DNA of 64,000 nt from SHWB01 sp050246875 (GCA_050246875.1 JBFWVF010000007.1:1-64000), one strand, 5' to 3'. Shown: positions 15,249-23,316, numbered from the stretch's first letter. The notes: a model not told the origin generated them from the sequence alone. Program-made: numbers and translations.

Positions 15249-16694
15249 CTACCGTGCCGCCGCGACGGGACGCATGCGGACGATCCTGTCGGGATCGGCG
15301 TGTCCCTGGCCGCGCTTCAGCGCGTCGACGAACTCCATCCCCGCGATGACGCGCCCCCAGATGGTGTACTTGCCGTCGAGGTAGGGCGCATCGCCGAGCA
15401 TGATGAAGAACTGGCTGTCGGCGCTGTCGGGATCGGCGGCCCGGGCCATCGAAACGATGCCGCGCACGTGCTTCACGGTCTGTGAGAATTCCGGCCGCAG
15501 GGTTTTCCCCGACCCGCCCGTGCCCGTCCCGGTGGGGTCGCCGCCCTGGGCGACGAAATCGTCGATGACGCGATGGAAGGCGAGGCCGTCGTAGAAGCCT
15601 TGCGCCGCCAGCTCGCGAATCCGCGCGACGTGCCGGGGCGCGATGTCGGGATACATCTCGATCACGACCCGGCCGGCCGGCAGGTCCATCTGCAGGTATC
15701 GGCACTGCCCGCAGTCGGCGGCGGCCGGCGGCGGCGCGGGCGTCGGCGCCGGCGTCGTCTGGGCGGGAGCGACCTGTGGGACGGCGAGCGCCGTGACCCG
15801 CGCCTTCGCCAGAGCGACGAATTCGCCCGCGGGATAGCGCGACAGATACGCCTCGTAGTCGGCGCGCGTGCCGCTGCGCTCGGCCGATTCCCAGAAGCGC
15901 AGTTCGATCAGGCGCGGGTCGACGCCGGGGGCGGGCTGCGGCACGGCGGCGGCCGCCGCCGCGTTGAGCACCAGCGTGCCGGCGAGCCGGCCCTCCTCCC
16001 AGGTCTCCTGCCTGTCGCCGGTGTCGCGCTTCACGGCGTTGTGCACGCGGTCGAGGATCTGGTGGTGCGTCAGGCCGGGCTCGGCCAGCGCCGCCAGCCA
16101 CGCCGCCGTGTACGGGCTGTTGCGGCCACGGCCGTCGGCCGCCACGGTCCCCGGCTTCGCCGCGTAGGAGACCAGCGTGCCCGAGGCCGCCGCCTCGACC
16201 CGCGCCAGCCCGCGCGAGCCGCCGCTGCGGAAGCGCTGCTCGAACGGGTTGTCGCGGCAGGCGTCGAGCAGCACGAGCGTCGTGCGTGCGCCGGCCTCGC
16301 CGACGCTGCGGAGAACGAAGTCGAGACTGACCGCCTCGACCTCGACCTCGGCCTCCGCCTGCGGGTCGGCGTCGACCGGCATGAGCCAGTTCTGGCCGCG
16401 CACCTGCATGCCGTGGCCGGCGTAGAACACCACCGCCTCGTCGCCGGGAGTCAGCCCGCGCTGGAAGGCGAGGATCGCCGCCGCCATCTGCCGGCGCGTG
16501 GCGTCCTTCGCCACGGTCACGGCGAAGCCCAGCGCCTGCAGCCGCGCGGCCATGTCGGTCGCGTCGTTGACCGGATTGGCCAGCGGCCGCGCCTTGTAGG
16601 CGGCATTGCCGATGACCAACGCCTTGCGCGCGGCCTCGGCCGGCAGCGCCGCGAAGGCCAGCACAGCGATCAGTAAAGCCCCGAGCCACCGCAT
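15249..16694 (-). CDS. Exported caspase-fold (peptidase C14) protein fused to a cyclophilin-type peptidyl-prolyl isomerase
   Basis: A 481-residue protein with signal peptide 1-21 (MRWLGALLIAVLAFAALPAEA). Caspase p20-like domain at 22-245: ARKALVIGNAAY, catalytic His94 in YAGHGMQ and Cys146 in LLDACRDNPF. Linker motif LRFWESAERSGTRADYEAYL at about 265-300, common after prokaryotic caspases. A Pro/Ala linker and CGQC at 328-331 follow. Cyclophilin domain at about 334-475: FHR with Arg375, QGGDPTGTGTGG, SQFFIMLGDAPYLDGKYTIWGRV. The isomerase catalytic core therefore looks intact. I chose the ATG at 16694 over an in-frame 16739 start because it begins the signal peptide and matches the paralogue. 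Periplasmic or extracellular location follows from the signal. Function of the combination is unknown. Confidence 0.9.
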   Translation of the reverse strand: MRWLGALLIAVLAFAALPAEAARKALVIGNAAYKARPLANPVNDATDMAARLQALGFAVTVAKDATRRQMAAAILAFQRGLTPGDEAVVFYAGHGMQVRGQNWLMPVDADPQAEAEVEVEAVSLDFVLRSVGEAGARTTLVLLDACRDNPFEQRFRSGGSRGLARVEAAASGTLVSYAAKPGTVAADGRGRNSPYTAAWLAALAEPGLTHHQILDRVHNAVKRDTGDRQETWEEGRLAGTLVLNAAAAAAVPQPAPGVDPRLIELRFWESAERSGTRADYEAYLSRYPAGEFVALAKARVTALAVPQVAPAQTTPAPTPAPPPAAADCGQCRYLQMDLPAGRVVIEMYPDIAPRHVARIRELAAQGFYDGLAFHRVIDDFVAQGGDPTGTGTGGSGKTLRPEFSQTVKHVRGIVSMARAADPDSADSQFFIMLGDAPYLDGKYTIWGRVIAGMEFVDALKRGQGHADPDRIVRMRPVAAAR

Positions 16695-16838
16695 GGCCGC
16701 TCCCCCGCCGGGCACCCGTGCCAGCGATCCTCGCGGCAAGCGCCGGCCACCGTCAATCGTCGCGCGGCGCGGGTTTGCCGACTGTGAAGCGCGTCACAGC
16801 GTGCCGGCGGCACCCCCACCTCTCCCTGCCCTCTCCGC
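16695..16838. repeat. Duplicated upstream segment, copy 1
   Basis: The roughly 145 bp upstream of the caspase–cyclophilin start aligns almost base for base with 18594-18737 upstream of the caspase–SUMF1 gene. Shared blocks are CCGCCGGGCACCCG, GCGATCCTCGCGGCAA, CGCCGGCCACCGTCAATCGT and CCTCACCTCTCC-type sequence. It probably carries the common promoter. Confidence 0.8.
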
Positions 16839-17057
16839 CCCCGAGGGCGGAGAGGGTTAATCGATGCGCCGGCGCGCGTCTCGTCGGGCCCTCTCCGCCG
16901 GCGGGGCGGAGAGGGAGGGGACCCGGCGCGGCACGCGACGGGGAGGGTGAGGTGCGGCGTTACCCCCCAAGTTCTCTCTCCGGGGGGGGGGCACACGCAT
17001 TGAGTCACTTCCGGCGTCATGGACGGCAGCACTTGGGACGCAAAAGAAGGTTCCGGC
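16829..17057. other. Intergenic region with two CCCTCTCC hairpins and a G10 tract
   Basis: A perfect 12-bp stem (16829-16840 with 16845-16856, loop CCGA) and a second 11-bp stem (16889-16899 with 16905-16915) have the same CCCTCTCCGCC/GGCGGAGAGGG arms. A related, looser hairpin is at 35499-35526. A run of ten G residues is at 16982-16991. This is the 3' flank of the caspase–SUMF1 gene, so the stems may act as terminators. No gene is seen. Confidence 0.6.
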
Positions 17058-18593
17058 CTAACGAGCGACGCGGAAACCGAAATCGAAGGTGCGGACACCG
17101 GTGACAAGCCTGACGCGGACGGCCGCGCGGAGGCCTCGAGGATTGTCGCCCCAGGAACCGCCGCGAACGACGCGATGACCGCAGTCGCCCACCGTCCACG
17201 CGCTGCCATCCGTCGGCGCGCCCGCGTAGCTGCCGTTCCAACAATCCTCCACCCACTCCCACACGTTGCCGTGCATGTCGTGCAGACCGAACGCGTTCGC
17301 GCCGAGCCCGCCGACCGGACGAGTCTGGCCGCCCGCGTTCTTGTCGTGCCATGCGACAGAGCGTCGGCAGTCCTCGTCGTCGCCGCACGAGTACCGCGTA
17401 GTCGTCCCGGCCCGCGCCGCATACTCCCATTCTGACTCCGACAAGAGCCGGTAGCGTTGACCCGTCTTCCGCAACAGCCACGCCACATAGGCTTTCGCAT
17501 CGGTCCAACTCACATTAATCACCGGCCGGTTGCCACGGCCCCAGCCCCTGTCGTCGGGCCGGTAGCCGTCACACCCTCCACCCTCCACGCAGGCGTCCCA
17601 CTCCGCGAAGGTCACCTCGTAGACCCCCACCGCCAGCGGCGCGCCGATCCGCACATGCCGCTGCGGACCCTCGCTGTTGAAACGCCCCGCCTCGTCCGCC
17701 GGCGAGCCCTGGGTGAACTCGCCCGGCGGTATCCAGATCATCTCGGGGCACTCGGGGCAGTCGCGGAACCTCGTTCCCGGCACCGTGACGCCTGGCGGAC
17801 GCGCCGGCACCGGCGCCGAGGCCACCACCGGCGCCGGGTTGGCGGCGGCGACCGGCGCGGCGTTGAGCACCAGCTCGCCGACGAGCTGGCCCTCCATGTA
17901 GGTCTGCTGGGCACCGGCCGTAGCCCGGTCCACCGCGAGGTACACGCGGTCGAGGATGCGGTGATGCGTCAGCCCCGGCTCGGCCAGCGCCGCCAGCCAC
18001 GCCGCCGTGAACGGGCTGTTGCGCCCCTTTCCGTCCGCCGCCACCGTCCCCGGCCGCGCGGCGTAGGAGACGAGGGTGCCCGCCGCCGCCGCCTCGACGC
18101 GTGCCAGCCCCCGCGTGCCGCTGCGGAAACTCCGCGCGAAGGGGTTGTCGCGGCAGGCGTCGAGCAGCATCAGCGTGGCGCGCGCGCCGGCCTCGCCGAC
18201 ATTGCGCAGCAGCCAGTCGAGGCCGACGGCAAACGCCTCGACCTCGCTCTCGTCGCGCGGATCGGCATCGACCGGGATCAGCCAGTTCTGGCCGCGCACC
18301 TGCATGCCGTGGCCGGCGTAGAACACGACCACCTCGTCGCCGGCCGACAGGCCGCGCCGAAAGCCGGATACGGCGCCGACCATCTGCCGCTGGGTGGCGT
18401 CCGTCGCCAGCGTGACGGCGAAGCCGAGCTTGCCCAGCGCCGCCGCCATGTCGGTCGCGTCGTTGACCGGGTTGGCCAGCGGCAGGGTCCGGTAGGCGGC
18501 GTTGCCGATGACCAGCGCCTTGCGCGCCGCGTCGGCCGGGGCGGCCGCCACCAGCATCAGTACCGTGAGCAGCACCGCCGCCAGCCAGCGCAT
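17058..18593 (-). CDS. Exported caspase-fold (peptidase C14) protein with C-terminal FGE-sulfatase/SUMF1 domain
   Basis: A 511-residue protein with signal peptide 1-22 (MRWLAAVLLTVLMLVAAAPADA). Caspase domain at 23-247 with His95 (YAGHGMQ) and Cys147 (LLDACRDNPF), nearly identical to the neighbouring caspase–cyclophilin protein. An Ala/Pro/Val linker follows, then a formylglycine-generating-enzyme-like domain at about 278-511: PEMIWIPPGEF, YEVTFAEWDACVE, RPVINVSW, YRLLSESEWEYAARAG, LHDMHGNVWEWVEDCW, RVVRGGSWGDNPRGLR. The cysteine pair that true aerobic FGEs carry after RGGSW is absent (Gly/Asp/Asn here), so formylglycine formation is unlikely. A binding or structural role is inferred. Start chosen at 18593 as for the paralogue. 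Confidence 0.9.
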   Translation of the reverse strand: MRWLAAVLLTVLMLVAAAPADAARKALVIGNAAYRTLPLANPVNDATDMAAALGKLGFAVTLATDATQRQMVGAVSGFRRGLSAGDEVVVFYAGHGMQVRGQNWLIPVDADPRDESEVEAFAVGLDWLLRNVGEAGARATLMLLDACRDNPFARSFRSGTRGLARVEAAAAGTLVSYAARPGTVAADGKGRNSPFTAAWLAALAEPGLTHHRILDRVYLAVDRATAGAQQTYMEGQLVGELVLNAAPVAAANPAPVVASAPVPARPPGVTVPGTRFRDCPECPEMIWIPPGEFTQGSPADEAGRFNSEGPQRHVRIGAPLAVGVYEVTFAEWDACVEGGGCDGYRPDDRGWGRGNRPVINVSWTDAKAYVAWLLRKTGQRYRLLSESEWEYAARAGTTTRYSCGDDEDCRRSVAWHDKNAGGQTRPVGGLGANAFGLHDMHGNVWEWVEDCWNGSYAGAPTDGSAWTVGDCGHRVVRGGSWGDNPRGLRAAVRVRLVTGVRTFDFGFRVAR

Positions 18594-18737
18594 GGCCGCC
18601 TCCCCGCCGGGCACCCGCGCCGGCGATCCTCGCGGCAACCGCCGGCCACCGTCAATCGTCGCGCGGTCCGGGCTTGCCGGCTGTGAGGCGCCTCACAGCG
18701 TGCCGGCGCCACCCCCATCTCTCCCTGCCCTCTCCGC
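18594..18737. repeat. Duplicated upstream segment, copy 2
   Basis: Counterpart of 16695-16838, starting at the base after the ATG of the caspase–SUMF1 gene. The match shows that the duplication that produced the two caspase genes included about 145 bp of 5' flank. Confidence 0.8.
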
Positions 18738-18790
18738 CCCCAAGGGCGAAGGGGGTGGATGGAGAAGGTGGAGGGCGAGGCGAGCCGGCA

Positions 18791-18818
18791 TTTACAGGGC
18801 GGCCGATCTGACTACATT
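18791..18818 (+). promoter_or_regulatory. Predicted promoter of leuC
   Basis: TTTACA (18791-18796) and TACATT (18813-18818) are spaced by 16 bp, about 65 bp upstream of the leuC ATG. The leader is too short for a leader-peptide attenuator and none is seen. Confidence 0.5.
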
Positions 18819-18884
18819 ACCGGCTCCGCCGGGGCGGCCGCGCGCGCCGGCGGGTTCGTTCACCTTCGCGCGACGGGGCAGGAC

Positions 18885-20297
18885 ATGGCCGCACCGAGGA
18901 CGCTGTTCGACAAGATCTGGGACAGCCATATCGTCCATCGCCAGGACGACGGCACCTGCCTCATCTATATCGACCGTCACCTCGTCCACGAGGTCACCAG
19001 CCCGCAGGCCTTCGAGGGGCTGCGGATGGCCGGGCGCAAGGTGCGGCGGCCGGAGCTGACGCTCGCCGTCGCCGACCACAACGTGCCGACGACCGACCGC
19101 TCGAAGGGCATCACCGACCCCGAGTCCCTGCTGCAGGTCGAGACGCTGCGCGAGAACTGCCGCGACTTCGGTGTCGAGCTGTACGACATGGACGATCTGC
19201 GCCAGGGCATCGTCCACATCATCGGCCCCGAGCAGGGCTTCACCCTGCCCGGCACCACCATCGTCTGCGGCGACAGCCACACGGCGACGCACGGCGCCTT
19301 CGGCGCGCTGGCCTTCGGCATCGGTACCTCCGAGGTCGAGCACGTGCTGGCGACCCAGACGCTGCCGCAGCGGCCGGCGAAGAACCTGCTGGTCGAGGTC
19401 AACGGCGCGTTGCCGCCTGGCGTGACCGCCAAGGACATGATCCTCGCCATCATCGGCCGCCTCGGCACCGCCGGCGGTACCGGCCACGTCATCGAGTACG
19501 CCGGCTCGGCCGTGCGCGACCTGTCGATGGAAGGCCGCATGACGGTCTGCAACATGTCGATCGAGGCCGGCGCGCGCGGCGGCATGGTGGCGCCGGACGA
19601 CAAGACCTGGGCCTACCTGAAGGGCCGGCCGCTGTCGCCGACCGGCGCCGCGTGGGACGCGGCGGTGGCGTACTGGAAGACGCTGCCGAGCGACGCCGGC
19701 GCGCGCTTCGACCGCGAACTGCGCCTCGCCGCCGCCGACATCCCGCCGCAGGTGACGTGGGGCACCAGCCCGCAGGACGTGGTGCCGATCACCGGCGCCG
19801 TGCCCGACCCCGAGCACGACGCGAAGGACGACGGCCACCGGCAGGCAATGGCGCGCTCGCTCGAGTACATGGCGCTCAAGCCCGGCACGCGCATGACCGA
19901 CGTGAAGATCGACAAGGTCTTCATCGGCTCCTGCACCAACGGCCGCATCGAGGACCTGCGCGAGGCGGCGCGGATCGCCGAGGGCCGCAAGGTGGCGGCG
20001 CACGTGCAGGCGCTGATCGTGCCCGGCTCCGGTCTCGTCAAGGCGCAGGCCGAGGAGGAGGGCCTCGACCGCATCTTCAAGGCGGCCGGCTTCGAGTGGC
20101 GCGAGCCCGGCTGCTCGATGTGCCTCGCCATGAACGCCGACAAGCTGGAGCCCGGCGAACGCTGCGCCTCGACCTCGAACCGCAATTTCGAGGGCCGCCA
20201 GGGCCGCGGCGGCCGCACGCATCTGGTCTCGCCGGCGATGGCGGCGGCGGCGGCCGTCAAGGGCACGCTCGCCGACGTGCGCGACTACGCGGGGTAG
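18885..20297 (+). CDS. leuC: 3-isopropylmalate dehydratase large subunit
   Basis: Aconitase-family enzyme that isomerises 2- to 3-isopropylmalate in leucine synthesis, as a heterodimer with LeuD. The 470 residues contain the three 4Fe-4S ligands Cys350 (GSCTNGR), Cys410 and Cys413 (GCSMCLAMN). ATG 18885 begins MAAPRTLFDKIWDSHIV, the usual N-terminus; the frame is open 126 bp further upstream through non-conserved sequence. Its subunit partner leuD starts about 960 bp downstream, with two reversed TM2 genes and a repeat between them. Confidence 0.97.
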   Translation: MAAPRTLFDKIWDSHIVHRQDDGTCLIYIDRHLVHEVTSPQAFEGLRMAGRKVRRPELTLAVADHNVPTTDRSKGITDPESLLQVETLRENCRDFGVELYDMDDLRQGIVHIIGPEQGFTLPGTTIVCGDSHTATHGAFGALAFGIGTSEVEHVLATQTLPQRPAKNLLVEVNGALPPGVTAKDMILAIIGRLGTAGGTGHVIEYAGSAVRDLSMEGRMTVCNMSIEAGARGGMVAPDDKTWAYLKGRPLSPTGAAWDAAVAYWKTLPSDAGARFDRELRLAAADIPPQVTWGTSPQDVVPITGAVPDPEHDAKDDGHRQAMARSLEYMALKPGTRMTDVKIDKVFIGSCTNGRIEDLREAARIAEGRKVAAHVQALIVPGSGLVKAQAEEEGLDRIFKAAGFEWREPGCSMCLAMNADKLEPGERCASTSNRNFEGRQGRGGRTHLVSPAMAAAAAVKGTLADVRDYAG

Positions 20298-20320
20298 CGG
20301 CAAAGGCCGGCAGCGAGCGA

Positions 20321-20433
20321 CGCAATCCTCGCCCTTCGACAGGCTCAGGGTGAGGATTGCGGGGAACCGGCGCCGTTTGCGCGCGCATGCACACGCTCAA
20401 AGGGCCTCATCCTGAGCCTGTCGAAGGACGAGG
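20321..20433. repeat. Dispersed palindromic repeat, family B, locus 1
   Basis: Two oppositely oriented units share the core CTTCGACAGGCTCAGG / CCTGAGCCTGTCGAAGG. Unit one (20321-20360) is itself bounded by GCAATCCTC/GAGGATTGC arms; unit two is 20405-20433. The same paired arrangement recurs at 21921-22028, 27183-27296 and 52548-52672. Noncoding. Confidence 0.8.
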
Positions 20434-20463
20434 CCCGTGGCGGCCACCCGAACGCGCCCGGCC

Positions 20464-20730
20464 TCACCCGTTGGCGGCGCGCACCATGCCCGGGATGAGG
20501 AAGATGTCGACGATCAGCCAGATCACCACGATCAGGCCGAAGAAAGCCCCGACGCCGACGACGGCGAGCATGATGCTGAGGATGGTCAGCACGAGGAGGA
20601 CGATCGCCGACGTGGTGGCACCGAGATAGAAGCGGTGGATGCCGAGCGAGCCGAGGAAGAACCACAGGACGTAGGCGAGCAGCATCGACTTGTCGCCGCG
20701 GACGGCGGGCGCCGGCTGGGTCTCGGTCAT
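20464..20730 (-). CDS. TM2 domain-containing small membrane protein (copy 1)
   Basis: An 88-residue protein with a short cytoplasmic-like N-terminus (MTETQPAPAVRGDKS) and a TM2 domain: LLAYVLWFFLGSLGIHRFYLG, then two hydrophobic segments and a WLIVDIFLIPGMV ending. TM2 proteins are widespread and poorly understood. A close paralogue lies 106 bp upstream on the same strand; both have a conserved AACCGAT(A/T)CGAGGACCG sequence immediately before the start, including the GAGG ribosome site. It lies antisense in the leuC–leuD gap. Confidence 0.9.
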   Translation of the reverse strand: MTETQPAPAVRGDKSMLLAYVLWFFLGSLGIHRFYLGATTSAIVLLVLTILSIMLAVVGVGAFFGLIVVIWLIVDIFLIPGMVRAANG

Positions 20731-20836
20731 CGGTGCGGTCCTCGAATCGGTTGGCCTTCGCCAAGCGTCACACGGCGTGCAGCGCCGGTCAAAATCCGGC
20801 GTCGCCCGCGCGTCATGGCGGCCGGCCACGGCGCCG

Positions 20837-21109
20837 TCAGGCGGCGGCGTTCGCCTCGCGGACGAGGCCGGGGATGAGGAAGATGTCGACCAGCCACCAG
20901 ACCGCGAGGACGGCACCGGCGAAGCCGCCGATCAGCACCACGGCGAGCAGCAGCGAGGCGACGGCGAGAACGAGCATGATCGTCGCCGAGGTCCTGAAGC
21001 CGAGATAGAAGCGGTGGACGCCGAACGAGCCGAGGAAGAACCACAGGACGTAGGCGAGCAGCATCGACTTGTCGCCGCGGACGGCCGGCGCCGGCCGGGT
21101 TTCGGTCAT
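20837..21109 (-). CDS. TM2 domain-containing small membrane protein (copy 2)
   Basis: A 90-residue paralogue of the adjacent TM2 gene. The first half is almost identical (MTETRPAPAVRGDKSMLLAY, FLGSFGVHRFYLGF). The second hydrophobic segments differ (AGAVLAVWWLVDIFLIPGLV). The two therefore arose by tandem duplication and diverged mainly in the membrane segments. No function can be assigned beyond the TM2 fold. Confidence 0.9.
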   Translation of the reverse strand: MTETRPAPAVRGDKSMLLAYVLWFFLGSFGVHRFYLGFRTSATIMLVLAVASLLLAVVLIGGFAGAVLAVWWLVDIFLIPGLVREANAAA

Positions 21110-21258
21110 GGGACGGTCCTCGTATCGGTTGCGCCGGGCAAGAATTCACGCGAACGGCCCGCAGGTCAAAACCCGCTTGCGGGGCGCGGCGCGGCCTTCC
21201 GGTGCCCGCCCGACGCTGCTAGGTTCGCCGCCGGCAGATAGGGCCGGGGAGCAGGACG

Positions 21259-21879
21259 ATGGAAAAGTTCGACAGGGTGACGGGCGTCGCGGCGCCGCTG
21301 CCGATGGTCAACGTCGACACCGACAAGATCATCCCCAAGCAGTTCCTCAAGACGATCAAGCGCACCGGCCTCGGCGCCGGCCTGTTCCACGAGATGCGGA
21401 CGGATGCCGAGGGCAAGATCACCGGCAAGTTCGTGCTCGACCGCGCGCCCTACACCAAGGCGAAGATCCTCGTCGCCGGCGAGAACTTCGGCTGCGGCTC
21501 GTCGCGCGAGCACGCGCCCTGGGCGCTGCAGGATTTCGGCATCCGCGTCGTCATCGCGCCGTCCTTCGCCGACATCTTCTTCAACAACTCCTTCAAGAAC
21601 GGCATGCTGCTGGTGCGCCTGCCGAAGGAGCAGGTCGACGCGCTGATGGCGGTGGCCAGCGACCCCGAGAACCCGGAGATCACGGTCGACCTGGCGAGCC
21701 AGGAAGTGCGCGCGCCGAACGGGGTCGTCCACAAGTTCGAGATCGACCCCAACCTCAAGCACCTGCTGCTGGAAGGGCTCGACGACATCGGCATCACGCT
21801 GCAACGCGACCCGAACATCGCCGAGCACGAGGCCGCGGCGCAGAAGAGCCAGCCCTGGCTGTTCGCGCGCGCGTCGTAG
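21259..21879 (+). CDS. leuD: 3-isopropylmalate dehydratase small subunit
   Basis: Partner of LeuC. The 206 residues include VNVDTDKIIPKQFLK near the N-terminus and the swivel-domain signature GENFGCGSSREHAPWALQDFGIR. GGGGAGCAGG ahead of the ATG provides the ribosome site, and a CTAGGTT (21219-21225) upstream resembles the -10 elements of other genes here. That suggests its own promoter, which is reasonable because the TM2 pair separates it from leuC. Confidence 0.96.
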   Translation: MEKFDRVTGVAAPLPMVNVDTDKIIPKQFLKTIKRTGLGAGLFHEMRTDAEGKITGKFVLDRAPYTKAKILVAGENFGCGSSREHAPWALQDFGIRVVIAPSFADIFFNNSFKNGMLLVRLPKEQVDALMAVASDPENPEITVDLASQEVRAPNGVVHKFEIDPNLKHLLLEGLDDIGITLQRDPNIAEHEAAAQKSQPWLFARAS

Positions 21880-21920
21880 GCGGCGGATCGGGAAGCGCCT
21901 GCCGGTAGCGCAGTGCGGTC

Positions 21921-22028
21921 CCCATCCTTCGACAAGCTCAGGATGAGGACTTTGTAACAGCCGATCTTTTCCGCGGTGTGGCCCCGCCATTACCAAGCCT
22001 CATCCTGAGCTTGTCGAAGGATGAGGAC
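21921..22028. repeat. Dispersed palindromic repeat, family B, locus 2
   Basis: Units 21921-21950 and 21998-22028 are inverted copies (CATCCTTCGACAAGCTCAGG and CCTGAGCTTGTCGAAGGATG). The stretch just inside the second unit (GCCATTACCAAGCCTCATCC) is shared with locus 4. It lies between leuD and leuB. Confidence 0.85.
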
Positions 22029-22130
22029 CAGAACGGGACCGCAACCGGACTTTCCGATTGCTCCGCCGGCCGGGCTGTGGCTTGTCTGCCGGCCGAACTG
22101 AAAACCCATCCGGAACGGGGGACGCGGTCC

Positions 22131-23252
22131 ATGGCTACGGGGTCGAACAAGAGCGTGCTGGTGCTGCCGGGCGACGGCATCGGGCCCGAGGTGATGGGCG
22201 AGGTGCTGCGCGTCACCGAGTGGTTCGCCGACCGCCGCGCCGTGCGCCTCGACGTCAGCGAGGACCTCGTCGGCGGCTCCTGCTACGACGCCCACGGCGT
22301 CGCCGTGCAGGACAAGACGATGAAGAAGGCGACGCAGGTCGACGCCGTGCTGTTCGGCGCCGTCGGCGGCCCGAAATGGGACACGGTGCCGCGCGAGCAT
22401 CGCCCCGAGGCCGGCCTGCTGCGCCTGCGCAAGGACCTCGACCTGTTCGCCAACCTGCGCCCGGCACTCGTGCTCGACGCGCTGGTCGACGCCTCGACGC
22501 TGAAGGCCGAAGTGGTGCGCGGCCTCGACCTGATGATCCTGCGCGAGCTGACGGCGGGCGTGTATTTCGGCACACCGCGCGGCCGCGCCGACCTGCCCGA
22601 CGGGACAAAGCGCGTCATCGACACCCAGTCCTACACCGAGGACGAGATCGCCCGCGTCGTGCGTGTCGGCTTCGAGCTGGCGCGCAAGCGCAAGAACCGC
22701 CTGCACTCGGCCGAGAAGTCGAACGTCATGGAGACCGGCGTGTTCTGGCGCGAGATCGCCGGGCGCATCGCCAGGGACGAATTCCCCGACGTCGAGTTCC
22801 ACCACATCCTCGCCGACAACTGCGCCATGCAGCTCGTGCGCAACCCCAAGCAGTTCGACGTCATCGTCACCGACAATTTGTTCGGCGACATCCTGTCCGA
22901 CGAGGCGGCGATGATGACCGGCTCGCTCGGCATGCTGCCCTCGGCGAGCCTCGGCCCGGTCGATCCCGACACCGGCAAGCGCAACGCCCTCTACGAGCCG
23001 GTGCACGGCTCGGCGCCCGACATCGCCGGCCAGGGCAAGGCCAACCCGCTGGCAATGCTGCTCTCCTTCGCCATGATGCTGCGCTACTCCTTCGACCTGC
23101 CGGACGACGCCGAGCTGGTCGAGCAGGCGGCGCAGGACGTGCTCAACGCCGGCTTCCGCACCGGCGACATCATGCAGCCGGGCATGACCCAGATCTCGAC
23201 CGCCGAGATGGGCACCAAGCTGATCGCCGCGCTGGACCGGCTGAACGGCTAG
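22131..23252 (+). CDS. leuB: 3-isopropylmalate dehydrogenase
   Basis: NAD-dependent oxidative decarboxylase of leucine synthesis. The 373 residues have VLVLPGDGIGPEVMGE at the N-terminus, the substrate-binding LRELTAGVYFG, the K-N motif EKSNVMETG, and the metal site TDNLFGDILSDEAAMMTGSLGMLPSAS. ATG 22131 gives the normal N-terminus; the frame is open upstream through the family-B repeat. It follows leuD on the same strand with the repeat between. Confidence 0.97.
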   Translation: MATGSNKSVLVLPGDGIGPEVMGEVLRVTEWFADRRAVRLDVSEDLVGGSCYDAHGVAVQDKTMKKATQVDAVLFGAVGGPKWDTVPREHRPEAGLLRLRKDLDLFANLRPALVLDALVDASTLKAEVVRGLDLMILRELTAGVYFGTPRGRADLPDGTKRVIDTQSYTEDEIARVVRVGFELARKRKNRLHSAEKSNVMETGVFWREIAGRIARDEFPDVEFHHILADNCAMQLVRNPKQFDVIVTDNLFGDILSDEAAMMTGSLGMLPSASLGPVDPDTGKRNALYEPVHGSAPDIAGQGKANPLAMLLSFAMMLRYSFDLPDDAELVEQAAQDVLNAGFRTGDIMQPGMTQISTAEMGTKLIAALDRLNG

Positions 23253-23316
23253 GACGGCGAGCGGGCAGCGTGGGCGCGCGCACCGAGGCGTGAAGGGACA
23301 GCGGCGGGCGTTTGTG

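Noticed and set aside
17058..18593. Diversity-generating retroelement target (FGE/C-type lectin fold)
   Set aside because: No reverse transcriptase or template repeat in the window, and the C-terminal region shows no adenine-rich variable segment.
15249..18593. Caspase-type anti-phage defence operon
   Set aside because: Both proteins carry signal peptides and no sensor, CRISPR type III or gasdermin-like gene is near, so an intracellular defence role is not supported.
18792..20303. 503-codon minus-strand ORF opposite leuC
   Set aside because: Antisense shadow of leuC, whose iron–sulfur motifs are all on the plus strand.
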